NCBI GenBank assembly: GCA_000999315.1 | Contig: LCFW01000002.1 | Coordinates: 186,001 to 250,000 of the forward strand | Source of the DNA: Candidatus Peregrinibacteria bacterium GW2011_GWF2_43_17 | GTDB taxonomy: Bacteria; Patescibacteriota; Gracilibacteria; UBA1369; UBA12470 | Direction: 5' to 3' | DNA: 64,000 bases | Position numbers and translations under genes: made by a program | Notes under the pieces: generated by a model | The model's database searches: none | The model's input: the letters and a program-made list of their open reading frames with translations, nothing else | What the model was told of the DNA's origin: nothing | Shown here: positions 16,761-26,214 of the stretch, piece by piece | Numbering within the stretch: position 1 is the stretch's first letter | How the letters are laid out: every line of letters begins with the position of its first letter

Positions 16761-18426
16761 AATCCATAGTGTTAAGTATATTTTTTTTCTCAAGCCATCC
16801 GCGTCTTGCCATAAAGATGCCATATTTAATATACGACAATTGAGAGGTGCCGTGCGAATCCGTGCCAAGCGAAATCATCACTCCCATATCTTTCGCCATC
16901 CTCAGATGTTCCGCGGAAAGGTCGAGCCTTTTCGGGTTACAATTTAACTCTATCGCGACATTATGTTTTTTAGCGGCCTCCATGACTTTTACAAGATCGA
17001 TATCATACGCCTCTCTCATGCCGATAAGTTTGCCGGTCGGGTGCCCTATAATTTTCACAAAAGGGTTCGAAATCGCCTTAATTATTCGTGCGGTTTGTTC
17101 CTCACGCGTAAGCCTGAAATATGTGTGTACGGACGCAATCACAATGTCGAGTTTTTTCAAAATCGAGTCCGGCAAATCGAGCGAACCATCTCTCAAAATA
17201 TCAACTTCCGCTCCTGTTAGGATTTTAATGCCTTCGATTTTTTTATTTAAAGTCTCAATCTCTTTTATTTGAGCCTCGAGCCTTGTTTTATCGAGTCCGT
17301 GGGCGATTTTTAAAGAGGCTGAGTGATCCGTGATTGCGATGAATTCATACCCCGTTTTTTTCGCCGTTTCCGCCATTTCCGTGATCGTATTTTCGCCATC
17401 GGACCAGTCCGAATGTGAATGAAGTTCACCTTTGATATCGGAGATTTCGATCGGTTTAATAAAATCTGTCTCGCCCGTATCTTCGCGCATTTCGGGGATG
17501 ATGTAGGGGAGATTGATCGCTTTGAAAACGTCTTCTTCGGTTCTGCAAATGATTTTTTTATTCCCTTTAAAAACTCCATACTCGTTTATTTTCAGTCCCA
17601 TCTTCTGGGCAATCTTGCGAGTGGTGATATTATGAGCTTTTGAACCTGTAAAATAATACAACGCCGCTCCGAAATCATCTTTACTGACAACTCTTAAATC
17701 CACCTGCATGCCATTCTCCAAAATTACAGTTGTCTTAGTATTGCCGCGTGATTCGATATGCGAAATAAAAGGGAAGTCGCAGAAATATTTGATAATCTCT
17801 TCGGGCTTATCTCCGCATGCCAAAATATCGACATCTCCGACAGTTTCAAGCCTGCGTCTCAAACTGCCGGCATATTCGACTTTAGAAACGGCGTCCGATT
17901 TCTTCATGTAAGAAATAATCTCTTCCGCAATATCCAGCGCTTCATACATGGGAATTCGAGCCTTCAAGCGGCCATAAGATTCTATAGATTTTAAAACCTC
18001 CGATTCGCTTTTCTCTCCCATTCCCGAGAGCTCGCGAATAAGCCCGCGTTTTGCGGCACTTTTCAGCTTGGCAACGGAATCTATCGAGAGTTCATCGTGA
18101 AAAAGTTTGGTTTTTTTCGGTCCGATGCCACGAAGTTTCATGATATCTAGAAGTCCCGGCTTAATTTGTTTAACAAGTTGTAAATGTTTTTTGCAGTCGC
18201 CCGTATCGAGTATTTCTATGATTTTTCCCATCAAAGACTTGCCGATGCCGGGTATTTTGTCGAGAAGTTTCGGATCTTTTTCGTAAATATCACGAAGATG
18301 ATAAGGATAATTTGCGACAACCTGCGCGGCGCGATGATAAGATCGAATTTTGAAAACACTATCGCCGGTAATCTCAAGCATGTCTCCTATCTCCTGAAAA
18401 ATTTGCGCAATCTTTTGGTTTTCCAT
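16726..18426 (-). CDS. polX: DNA polymerase X family protein with C-terminal PHP domain
   Basis: HhH motifs (IPGIGKSLMGKIIEI), YAGSLRRRLETVGDVDILA, PHP motifs GELHSHSDWSDGENTITEM, HPTGKLIGMREAYDID. Confidence 0.94.
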   Translation of the reverse strand: MENQKIAQIFQEIGDMLEITGDSVFKIRSYHRAAQVVANYPYHLRDIYEKDPKLLDKIPGIGKSLMGKIIEILDTGDCKKHLQLVKQIKPGLLDIMKLRGIGPKKTKLFHDELSIDSVAKLKSAAKRGLIRELSGMGEKSESEVLKSIESYGRLKARIPMYEALDIAEEIISYMKKSDAVSKVEYAGSLRRRLETVGDVDILACGDKPEEIIKYFCDFPFISHIESRGNTKTTVILENGMQVDLRVVSKDDFGAALYYFTGSKAHNITTRKIAQKMGLKINEYGVFKGNKKIICRTEEDVFKAINLPYIIPEMREDTGETDFIKPIEISDIKGELHSHSDWSDGENTITEMAETAKKTGYEFIAITDHSASLKIAHGLDKTRLEAQIKEIETLNKKIEGIKILTGAEVDILRDGSLDLPDSILKKLDIVIASVHTYFRLTREEQTARIIKAISNPFVKIIGHPTGKLIGMREAYDIDLVKVMEAAKKHNVAIELNCNPKRLDLSAEHLRMAKDMGVMISLGTDSHGTSQLSYIKYGIFMARRGWLEKKNILNTMDYASILSSKHHE

Positions 18427-18600
18427 AAGCTATAACTAATTTTAGCAAAATTTCTTATAAAAAAATATGACCAATAAAAAATCAAAAAAAGAAGAACAAG
18501 AAGCGGTAAAAGATGTATTAAAATCTCTAGAGGAAGAAAATTTATAGTTGAAATGAAATTAATTTCTTGAAAAAGGTTCAGAAACCATATAAATTTACGA

Positions 18601-18665
18601 CAGGCCGGTAGTGAACCTGCCTGTCGGCAGACAGGGAGAACGGTCCATCTTATAAAGCTGATTGC
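18601..18665 (+). repeat. Dispersed palindromic repeat family, copy A (directly abuts tRNA-Gln 5' end)
   Basis: CAGGCCGGTAGTGAACCTGCCTGTCGGCAGACAGGGAGAACGGTCCATCTTATAAAGCTGATTGC, shared with copies at 47405 and 56196. Confidence 0.8.
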
Positions 18666-18740
18666 TGGGGCGTCGCCAAGTGGTAAGGCAGTGGCCTTTG
18701 GAGCCACCATCCGTAGGTTCGAATCCTACCGCCCCAACCA
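18666..18740 (+). tRNA. tRNA-Gln (TTG)
   Basis: TGGGGCG/CGCCCCA acceptor, anticodon arm GTGGC-CTTTGGA-GCCAC, T-arm GTAGGTTCGAATCCTAC, encoded ACCA. Confidence 0.96.
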
Positions 18741-18778
18741 GTACGATGGAGTATGGCGTTTGATAATTTATCATTTGT

Positions 18779-19843
18779 ATGACAGAAGAAGCTCAAAGAT
18801 TTCATCGTGAGGAAATCCCGGCAGAACTTAAAGACCATTGCCACATGGCATTTAGCATAAACAATCTAGAACCAAATCGAAGATCAAGCTTTTTACCCAG
18901 AATCGCTCCCGCAGTACTTGCTGGTTGCTTAACTATGGCCTGTACCGATGTTTCGAAAAAAGTTCACGAAGTATTAGATACGGCAGATTATGAATGTCCG
19001 GATGGTGGTGGTAATTTTTACGTTTGGCAACTGGGTGGAATTTATGACGATCCGGATTCTCTAAGTGAAGTTGCCTCTCAAACAGGCATGACAAACGGAA
19101 TAATAACAACTGATCCCGATTATATTGAGTGGTTAATGGGGAATTTTGAAACCGCCGGGCTAAAACTCACACCTCAATTGGCAAAATGGGACGATTATAC
19201 TACATCCGGTGGATATTTCGATTTTGATGCATGGGAGCAAAAGATCCGATTCTACGAAAGCTTAGATTTAAGTGGCTTTATCGATAATGGGACATTTGCC
19301 GGTGTTGTTATATTGGATGATCTTGGGAATTTCACAGACGAAGGACCGGATTCGGCTGTGTTGGATCAGATGGGTGCAGTTATTAAAGAAGTTTTTAAAA
19401 TTTCCGATGGGCAAAATTTTCCATTAATAATTCGACACGATCCTACGGATATGATCATTAAACACAATGGTCACAAGTTTAAAGATGTTGATACGACCTA
19501 CGCTCAAATAGCAGACGTGAAAGCTCAAGGTAATCTGGGAGGTTTTATTGATGAGCAGAGAACAGCCGCTCGCGAGCTGGGCTTGGAACTTGCCTGGGGT
19601 GTAAACGCACTTGATTGGGAGTTTGCCGACTCTTCCGGTAATTGTCCGAGCGGACATGAGGGATATGAAGAAGGTCGTTGTGTGATCAGCTCGAGTGAAT
19701 TAGAAGCCGTGGCGGATGCTATCAGCGAACAAGGAGGATGCAACAGCGGGACGGGTGTATGGAAATTCAGTGCTGACTGGCCAACTCTTTTTGAAGATAA
19801 CTATCTGGATGGATTCCAAAGACTAGCCGCAGCTGCCAACTAG
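18779..19843 (+). CDS. Hypothetical lipoprotein/secreted protein (start may be the internal ATG at 18845)
   Basis: Hydrophobic segment with lipobox-like LAGCLTMAC; stop codon TAG overlaps the MITE-like insertion at 19841-19843. Confidence 0.65.
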   Translation: MTEEAQRFHREEIPAELKDHCHMAFSINNLEPNRRSSFLPRIAPAVLAGCLTMACTDVSKKVHEVLDTADYECPDGGGNFYVWQLGGIYDDPDSLSEVASQTGMTNGIITTDPDYIEWLMGNFETAGLKLTPQLAKWDDYTTSGGYFDFDAWEQKIRFYESLDLSGFIDNGTFAGVVILDDLGNFTDEGPDSAVLDQMGAVIKEVFKISDGQNFPLIIRHDPTDMIIKHNGHKFKDVDTTYAQIADVKAQGNLGGFIDEQRTAARELGLELAWGVNALDWEFADSSGNCPSGHEGYEEGRCVISSSELEAVADAISEQGGCNSGTGVWKFSADWPTLFEDNYLDGFQRLAAAAN

Positions 19844-20122
19844 GGCCTGTGCACACTATTGGTTCCGAATTGGTTAAAGAGAAAATTATTCAGATTTGAG
19901 GCGCGAGGAGCGCTGCGTACCCGTTGGTACGCGAGTGACGAGCAACGAAAAAGATGGATGATTTTCTCTTTAACCCTCCGGGAATAAGCAGATTTTAAGC
20001 ATTTCTGCGTCACTCCTCCTCGCCCCGCTTAGCGGGGCTTCCCAGTATCACTTCGTCGTCGTTCCTTGAACTGCTATAATATCTGCGATATTCCAATCGA
20101 AACCAATAGTGTGCACAGGCCC
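19843..20122. mobile_element. 280-bp MITE-like non-autonomous element with TA target site duplication
   Basis: Terminal inverted repeats GGGCCTGTGCACACTATTGGTT(C/T)CGA...; flanking TA on both sides (19841-19842 and 20123-20124); inner inverted repeat GGTTAAAGAGAAAATTATTCA / TGGATGATTTTCTCTTTAACC; no ORF of note. Confidence 0.85.
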
Positions 20123-20259
20123 TAAAGAGTACGCGACTCGAGTGCTAAAGAATTCCATCGTGGTTACGGCATCGATACGGGATCCTCGTTGTAAATACAA
20201 AACTGGAATTTCATCCCGGAATTTGATACATTTACACAAACGGTTAATTTCTTGAAATC

Positions 20260-21255
20260 ATGATGAGGAAAAGGCTTGGGATCGTGACGAATCCATTACA
20301 ATTAGACGAGCAAGACACCTTTTTCATATTTGTTAAAGAATCTATTTCCAGACCCAACTTGGAAGTTTTTGTTTTTGATGCCTGTGATTTATCAAAAGAA
20401 GGCGTCGTGAATACAAAACTTATAAATAAACCTGTTGCTTTTAAAACAAGATCTAAGCTAAATGACAAAAAAACCATCGTGAATCTAGATGATTTCGATT
20501 TGGTTTTTTTAAAAAAAGATCCACCAATAGACAAATATTATCGACATTTATTAGACATGTTGATTTCGAAAAAAATCCCTACCGTCAATCACCCGAAAGG
20601 TATTTTAAAAATTGGTACAAAAGCTTACTTGAAGCATTTCCCCGAGCTCACTCCGAAAACATTTTACGTTAAGACTGTACGAGACGCTGTCGCCTCAATT
20701 AAAAAACTTCGAAATTGCGTTATCAAACAAAGTGATAGTTTTGGTGGCAAAGGCGTAAAACATATCCGTTACAGAGATGGCCGGTTTTATGGATATAAGT
20801 TGAAAAACGAAATATCGTTGTCCGAAAAAGACATTTCAAAAATGATTAAAGAATATTTGAAAAAATCTTTGGATAAAACGATGTTGGTCGTGGAATATTT
20901 TCTTAGCGCACCAAAAAGAGGAGATAAAAGAGTCGTAATCATGGAGGGAGAGATTCTGGGATCTTATATCCGTCTACCTGATGTTAAAAAAGGAGTTTGT
21001 ATTTGCGCAAATAATGGAGCTGAACTTTGCGACCCTACAAAAAGGGATCGTCAAATTGTAAAAATATTGAGACCTCATTTTAAAAAACATGGGATCGAAT
21101 TGGCCGCATTGGATTTATTGATGAGCAAAGACGACGTGGAGCATCTTTCCGAAATAAATATTTTCAATCCGGGTTTTTGTAATCTTGACATCGTGCATCC
21201 GGAATTAAACATTGGGAAAAAGATTATTGATATGCTTTGCAGGAAGATGATTTAA
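20260..21255 (+). CDS. ATP-grasp protein, prokaryotic glutathione synthetase (GshB)-like
   Basis: LGIVTNPLQLDEQDTFFIFVKES, DLVFLKKDPPIDKYYRHLLDML, VNHPKGILKIGTKAYLKHFPELTPKTF, VIKQSDSFGGKGV, LSEINIFNPGFCNLD. Confidence 0.82.
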   Translation: MMRKRLGIVTNPLQLDEQDTFFIFVKESISRPNLEVFVFDACDLSKEGVVNTKLINKPVAFKTRSKLNDKKTIVNLDDFDLVFLKKDPPIDKYYRHLLDMLISKKIPTVNHPKGILKIGTKAYLKHFPELTPKTFYVKTVRDAVASIKKLRNCVIKQSDSFGGKGVKHIRYRDGRFYGYKLKNEISLSEKDISKMIKEYLKKSLDKTMLVVEYFLSAPKRGDKRVVIMEGEILGSYIRLPDVKKGVCICANNGAELCDPTKRDRQIVKILRPHFKKHGIELAALDLLMSKDDVEHLSEINIFNPGFCNLDIVHPELNIGKKIIDMLCRKMI

Positions 21256-21289
21256 GTGCGATACTATTTCCGTATTAACAAAAACAAAT

Positions 21290-22432
21290 ATGCCCAAAAA
21301 AACAAACCTTGAACAGTTTGACGAAGAAATGGGTGACCATACTTACGGGAAACTGGTTTTGAAAGATCTGTCGAAATATTTTCTGATCGCGGTGATAATT
21401 CTCCTGCTGGGATTTATAACCTATATGATCTCGCCGTTTCTTGTACCGATAATAATGGCGGCGGTGATAGCTTCGGTTGCTTCTCCTTTGCAGAAATTAT
21501 TCGTGCGTCTGTTCAAAGGCAAACTGAAGTGGCTCGCGGCGCTTTTAAGTACGATAATAATACTTACAGTGGTGCTTACTCCTTTGTCGCTTTTGATTTC
21601 ACTGCTCTCGTCGGAAACTATATCTGCCGTGGGATATATCGAAGAACAAATATCATCATATGATCTTGAAGATATGCATCTTTTGCCTGAAATGATTCGA
21701 AACAGTATCATTGGTGAATATTTGGATAAAATAGAAAAATACTCTCCGGTTACGAGGGAAGACATTACCAACTCGTTGGCTTCCGCGGCAAGTTCATTGG
21801 GTAGTTTTTTGGTTGATCAAACTAAAAATCTTGCCAAAAAAGTATCCTTTTTGCTGGTTCATCTGTTCGTGCTTCTTCTTTCGTTGTTTTATTTCCTTCG
21901 AGACGGCGACAAAATCACAAAATATATACAAGGAATTTTACCCATGCCGAACAGATACGAGGGAGTGCTTTTCAAACAGCTCTCGACTGTAAGCAGGGCG
22001 ATCATTTACGGCATTTTCGGAGCGGCGATAGTGCAAGGATTGATGGCCGGAGTGGGGTATGCGATAGCCGGGGTGGACAATTCAGCATTCTGGGGAACTA
22101 TAACAGGTTTCTTTTCGATAGTCCCATACCTTGGAGCCGCAATAGTCTGGGTGCCAATTACAATTTTGCTGTTTTCCACCGGGCATTGGGTGGCTGGTGT
22201 TTTCTTGGTGATATGGGGCATCGCCGTGATTTCAACGGTTGATAATTTGGTAAAACCTTATTTGATAGGAGGCAAAGCGCACATCTATCCGTTGATGGTT
22301 CTATTCGTGGTACTTGGAAGCATATTCACAATCGGATTCAAAGGCTTGATCCTCGGTCCCTTCGCTTTAATCTTGATCCTTACATTTCTGCATATATATA
22401 AATTGGAGTACAAAGAAGTGTTGGATGAATAG
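21290..22432 (+). CDS. AI-2E family transporter (UPF0118-type permease)
   Basis: Multi-TM, FLVPIIMAAVIASVASPLQKLFVRL, FSIVPYLGAAIVWVPITILL, DNLVKPYLIGGKAHIYPLMVLFVVLGSIFTIGFKGLILGP. Confidence 0.9.
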   Translation: MPKKTNLEQFDEEMGDHTYGKLVLKDLSKYFLIAVIILLLGFITYMISPFLVPIIMAAVIASVASPLQKLFVRLFKGKLKWLAALLSTIIILTVVLTPLSLLISLLSSETISAVGYIEEQISSYDLEDMHLLPEMIRNSIIGEYLDKIEKYSPVTREDITNSLASAASSLGSFLVDQTKNLAKKVSFLLVHLFVLLLSLFYFLRDGDKITKYIQGILPMPNRYEGVLFKQLSTVSRAIIYGIFGAAIVQGLMAGVGYAIAGVDNSAFWGTITGFFSIVPYLGAAIVWVPITILLFSTGHWVAGVFLVIWGIAVISTVDNLVKPYLIGGKAHIYPLMVLFVVLGSIFTIGFKGLILGPFALILILTFLHIYKLEYKEVLDE

Positions 22433-22454
22433 AGCTCACAGACCGTAGACCGCA

Positions 22455-23948
22455 TTATTTCCCCATTGCCTCTATTTCCGCTTCAATCTCCTCTATTTCC
22501 GCCTCCACTTCCGCTTGTAACAATTCAAGATAATCTTCTCGGAGAGTATCCAACGGTAATTCCGCCAAATCCAAATATTTCAAAGGATCAACAAGTACGC
22601 CATCCTGCCAAACTTCGAAATGCAAATGTGCGCCGGTAGTTCGCAAACCGGCTCCGACTGTGCCCGGCGTTCCACCGGTCAATCCTATAATTTGCCCTCT
22701 GTAAACATAATCTCCTTCTACGACAGCGACTGCCGAAACGTGCCCGTAAACGGTAACAACCCCTTTCCTATGAGCGATCATGACATAAGCGTAACCGATA
22801 CTGTTTTCGTCATAACTGACTTTGTAGACAACACCGTCTGCGGGAGCCTCTATCGTTGTGCCTTGAGTCACCGGTATATCTATTGCGTTATGCGCGACTC
22901 CGAATGCAGAAACATATCCCGAATCATCAAAATAAGCCGACAATCCTTTTTCTTCGGGTGAAACCGGCCAATCCAATTGCAAATAATCGGATGCATCGTC
23001 ATTATTGTCATCTGAAGCTTCGGATTTTATATTTAAAATCTCTTGTAATTCTTCATCCGTCAGGTCATCAGCGGTGATTTTGCCTTCAAGCAAATCTATG
23101 TTCGCTTGCAATTTCTCGACTTCCGAGGCGACCTCTTCTTGCTGTTGTTTTGATAAAATTAAAAGATCTTGATAAATCGTTTCTTTGCCTTCCGTTTCGG
23201 CCAATAAAGACTCCTTACCGGAGAGTTCTGCGTCGAGACTCTTTTTTTCCGCGAGTAAATATCCCTGCAATTTTGCTAAAATCACATTTTTCTCTTCCAG
23301 TTCGCCCTTTCTGACATCCAACTCCCTTTTATTTTGATCCAAATCTCCCAAAAGTTCCTCAGTGGTTTTCTCAAGTATTTCAATATAAGTTGTGTTTTGA
23401 GTGATGTCGGAAACACTCCCTTCGGCTAAAACCAACTTAAGGGTGCTTAAATTATCGTCATCGTCGTAATAAACGTTCTTTTTTACATATAAAATCTGCA
23501 TCAGCTTTCCCGCGGCATCCTTCTGCTCTTCAATCTGTAACTCTCTCATCTCGACATCGTCCATAATCTGTACAATTCCGGTTTCCGCTTCGCCGATTTG
23601 AGAAGTCACATTCCTTACTTTTTCTTCAGATTCCGCGATCAAAGCATCCAAATTCTCAATCTGTTCGTTTAGGGTATCTATGGACTCTCGCAAAGTCGTG
23701 AGTTCCGTTTTCGCATCCTCGATCTGATTTCCTATAAGGGTATATTCGTGCTTTTTTTGATTTAATTCGGCGTTCAGTTTCAGTATCAAATAAGCCGAAC
23801 GAACAGTTTCTTCTGAAAGTTCTTCCGCTTCCTCCGATTGCTCTTCCGTTAATTCGTAAGATTCGTCAGCCAAAACAATTCCGCTGTTCATTTGAAAAAT
23901 CAGCAGTAACATCAGTCCCAGTCCGAGATTCTTCCGTATGAAACCCAT
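22455..23948 (-). CDS. M23 family peptidase with N-terminal coiled coil (EnvC/NlpD-like)
   Basis: Signal peptide, long coiled coil, LytM domain AHNAIDIPVTQGTTIEAPADGVVYKV...TTGAHLHFEVWQDGVLVDPLKYL. Confidence 0.9.
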   Translation of the reverse strand: MGFIRKNLGLGLMLLLIFQMNSGIVLADESYELTEEQSEEAEELSEETVRSAYLILKLNAELNQKKHEYTLIGNQIEDAKTELTTLRESIDTLNEQIENLDALIAESEEKVRNVTSQIGEAETGIVQIMDDVEMRELQIEEQKDAAGKLMQILYVKKNVYYDDDDNLSTLKLVLAEGSVSDITQNTTYIEILEKTTEELLGDLDQNKRELDVRKGELEEKNVILAKLQGYLLAEKKSLDAELSGKESLLAETEGKETIYQDLLILSKQQQEEVASEVEKLQANIDLLEGKITADDLTDEELQEILNIKSEASDDNNDDASDYLQLDWPVSPEEKGLSAYFDDSGYVSAFGVAHNAIDIPVTQGTTIEAPADGVVYKVSYDENSIGYAYVMIAHRKGVVTVYGHVSAVAVVEGDYVYRGQIIGLTGGTPGTVGAGLRTTGAHLHFEVWQDGVLVDPLKYLDLAELPLDTLREDYLELLQAEVEAEIEEIEAEIEAMGK

Positions 23949-24022
23949 TATTTTCGTTAAATTTTATCCATACATTATATCATAAAATCCGACTCCCTGT
24001 CCCATATGGAGTGCAAAACGAC

Positions 24023-24051
24023 TTGCCAAACCTGGTATTCTTGTATAAAAT
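24023..24051 (+). promoter_or_regulatory. Sigma70-type promoter upstream of rpmA
   Basis: TTGCCA - 17 bp - TAAAAT, 40 bp upstream of the rpmA ATG. Confidence 0.5.
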
Positions 24052-24089
24052 CTCCCCGCATTCCATTCAAATCTCTAATCTAAACTCAT

Positions 24090-24362
24090 ATGTCACATAA
24101 GAAGGCCGGCGGCTCCAGTAAAAACGGGCGCGATTCACAGTCCAAAAGACTGGGTGTAAAAGTTTTCGAAGGAGAAACGGTTCATGCGGGTTCAATTTTG
24201 ATCAGACAAAAAGGCACGAAATATCATGCCGGTTCAAACGTTGGAATAGGTGGTGACTGGACGCTTTTTGCTCTGAAGAACGGCAAAGTTGCGTTTCAAG
24301 AGAAGAAAAAACAGAAATATGACGGGAGGGTATTCAAAGATACGTTAGTCAGCGTCATTTAA
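24090..24362 (+). CDS. rpmA: 50S ribosomal protein L27
   Basis: [61 protein letters not shown]. Confidence 0.98.
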   Translation: MSHKKAGGSSKNGRDSQSKRLGVKVFEGETVHAGSILIRQKGTKYHAGSNVGIGGDWTLFALKNGKVAFQEKKKQKYDGRVFKDTLVSVI

Positions 24363-24374
24363 TAAAAATAAAAT

Positions 24375-24638
24375 ATGAAGTTGAAACCTGTAGCCGCAGG
24401 ATTGGCGCTGGGTACGTTTTGGGGAGTATCGCTGGCCCTTCTGACGGTGGTTTCCGTGTATACGGGGTATATGAATACGCAGTTGGAATTGTTGATAAAT
24501 GTTTATCCCGGGTATGCGATAACCTTAAAAGGAGCGGGAATGGGTTTTTTGGATGGGCTTGTTGATGGATTTTGTGTCGGCTGGGTGGTGGTAATGTTAT
24601 ATAATGCTTTTGCGGGATCTAAAGTAACAAAAAAATAA
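24375..24638 (+). CDS. Small membrane protein (possibly holin-like)
   Basis: 87 aa, two or three hydrophobic segments; overlaps start of next gene. Confidence 0.55.
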   Translation: MKLKPVAAGLALGTFWGVSLALLTVVSVYTGYMNTQLELLINVYPGYAITLKGAGMGFLDGLVDGFCVGWVVVMLYNAFAGSKVTKK

Positions 24639-25384
24639 TGTCGGATTTTGAGTCATTTCTAGGTAATGAAGCAAGCGAAGGCGGTGCAAGTGCCGAAGCC
24701 GTCGAGCGTTTACGTGAACAGATGAAAAAAGCTTCCGGAGCAATCAAGGCTATTCAACGCGAAGAAGGGAAACAGAAGAAAAAAGAGGATAAATTGGCAA
24801 ACCTTTTGGTGAAACTTATAAAAGGCGGCGCAAGCACAGGCGCATTGACGCTTATAGTTCAGCTTTTAAGAGAAAATATTCCCGCAAGTTTCATTTTGGC
24901 TTTGTTGATTTTGAGTCATGAAGATATTAAAAGAGAGGCGGGTGACGAGCTTAAGTTGATAGGTTACGAAGATCCGGAGAAAAAATTAGCGGATGGCGGA
25001 AAAGTTGATCTGACAAAAGAGGAGAGAAAGATTTTCAAAAATAAAGCAAAAGAGATGGAAGATCTTGATGATGAAGAGGTGCTGTCGCCACAGATGAGGG
25101 ACGATATAAACGAGTGGGGAGAGGCGATGTTGGCGGCGGGCTTGAGCATCCCTCACAAAACAACAGGTACGGTTTTGGACGAGGAAAAGAAAATCAAAGC
25201 TCCGGTTGTGCAGTTGGCGACATTCACGCTACGAGAATATCTTGAATCCCGCGGAATTAAATATGAATTCGACGACATGTGGGAATTTTCGGCGGCGCTC
25301 TTGAAATCGGTCATGATTAAGCTGAACAGGGTCGCGAAAGATACCCCGAAAGAGAAACTTCCGGAAATAGATTTGGGATTATGA
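24638..25384 (+). CDS. Hypothetical protein
   Basis: 248-aa ORF translationally coupled to neighbours at both ends (ATG overlaps). Confidence 0.65.
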   Translation: MSDFESFLGNEASEGGASAEAVERLREQMKKASGAIKAIQREEGKQKKKEDKLANLLVKLIKGGASTGALTLIVQLLRENIPASFILALLILSHEDIKREAGDELKLIGYEDPEKKLADGGKVDLTKEERKIFKNKAKEMEDLDDEEVLSPQMRDDINEWGEAMLAAGLSIPHKTTGTVLDEEKKIKAPVVQLATFTLREYLESRGIKYEFDDMWEFSAALLKSVMIKLNRVAKDTPKEKLPEIDLGL

Positions 25385-25998
25385 AAAAAAAGCTCATTAT
25401 GGCGGTTGCGATATGCGTTTTTTTGGTGGCGATTTTGTTTTTCGTGTCTCCATTGATAGTTTATCAGTGGGGAAAAAATCAAATTTACAGCGATATCGAC
25501 GATATCCCTCATTACGAAGTGGCGATAGTTTTTGGAGCTGGAATAAAAGATGATGGCACACCGTCGGATGCACTGAAAGACAGATTGGAAACCGCGGCCG
25601 AACTATATGACGCCGGATTGGTTGATACAATACTCGTATCGGGCGATAACAGGTTCGAAAACTACGATGAACCCACGGCGATGTACGAATACTTGATTGG
25701 TACGGAAGGGATACCGGCAGAAAACATTGTATTGGATTATGCTGGAAGAAGAACTTATGACACATGCGTTCGCGCCGGTGAGGTTTTTGGTGTGGAGGAG
25801 GCGATATTGGTGACGCAAGGATTTCACCTGCCGAGGGCGATTTTCACCTGTACGGCGCTTGGTATAGACAGCGCGGGTTATTCGGCGACAAACGAAGAAG
25901 GTTATGTTTTCGGCAAATATTACAAAATCAGAGAGATAGCGGCGATCTACAAAGCGGTTTTTGATATTTATATTATGGAGCCGGATTGGGTAAGATAA
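25381..25998 (+). CDS. SanA/YdcF (DUF218) family membrane protein
   Basis: VAIVFGAGIKDDGTPSDALKDRLETAAELYDAGLVDTILVSGDNRFENYDEPTAMYEYLI...VTQGFHLPRAIFTC. Confidence 0.88.
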   Translation: MKKKLIMAVAICVFLVAILFFVSPLIVYQWGKNQIYSDIDDIPHYEVAIVFGAGIKDDGTPSDALKDRLETAAELYDAGLVDTILVSGDNRFENYDEPTAMYEYLIGTEGIPAENIVLDYAGRRTYDTCVRAGEVFGVEEAILVTQGFHLPRAIFTCTALGIDSAGYSATNEEGYVFGKYYKIREIAAIYKAVFDIYIMEPDWVR

Positions 25999-26003
25999 AT
26001 AAA

Positions 26004-26024
26004 TTAGTGTGCACAGGCCCTAAT
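26004..26024. repeat. Solo terminal repeat of the MITE family
   Basis: TTAGTGTGCACAGGCCCTAA matches the right terminus ATAGTGTGCACAGGCCCTAA of the element at 19843-20122. Confidence 0.65.
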
Positions 26025-26136
26025 AGACGAATATTGGGAACATCGGAAGTCGCAGACTTCAGAAGTTCGGAGAATGGGTGAGTGCGGAGAAACCGGTTGC
26101 GTACTAAAAAACTGGTGTCACGTCACTTCCTTGTGC

Positions 26137-26214
26137 TGGGGTGAGTGATGGGACTTGAACCCATGGCCTCCAGGGCCACAACCTGGCGCTCTAACCAACT
26201 GAGCTACACCCACC
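26137..26214 (-). tRNA. tRNA-His (GTG)
   Basis: Acceptor GTGGGTG/CACTCAC with extra G-1:C73, anticodon arm CCAGG-TTGTGGC-CCTGG, T-arm ATGGG-TTCAAGT-CCCAT, encoded CCA. Confidence 0.95.

Noticed and set aside
18387-18844. ORFs spanning the tRNA-Gln region on the minus strand
   Set aside because: Cover a confident tRNA and repeat copy A
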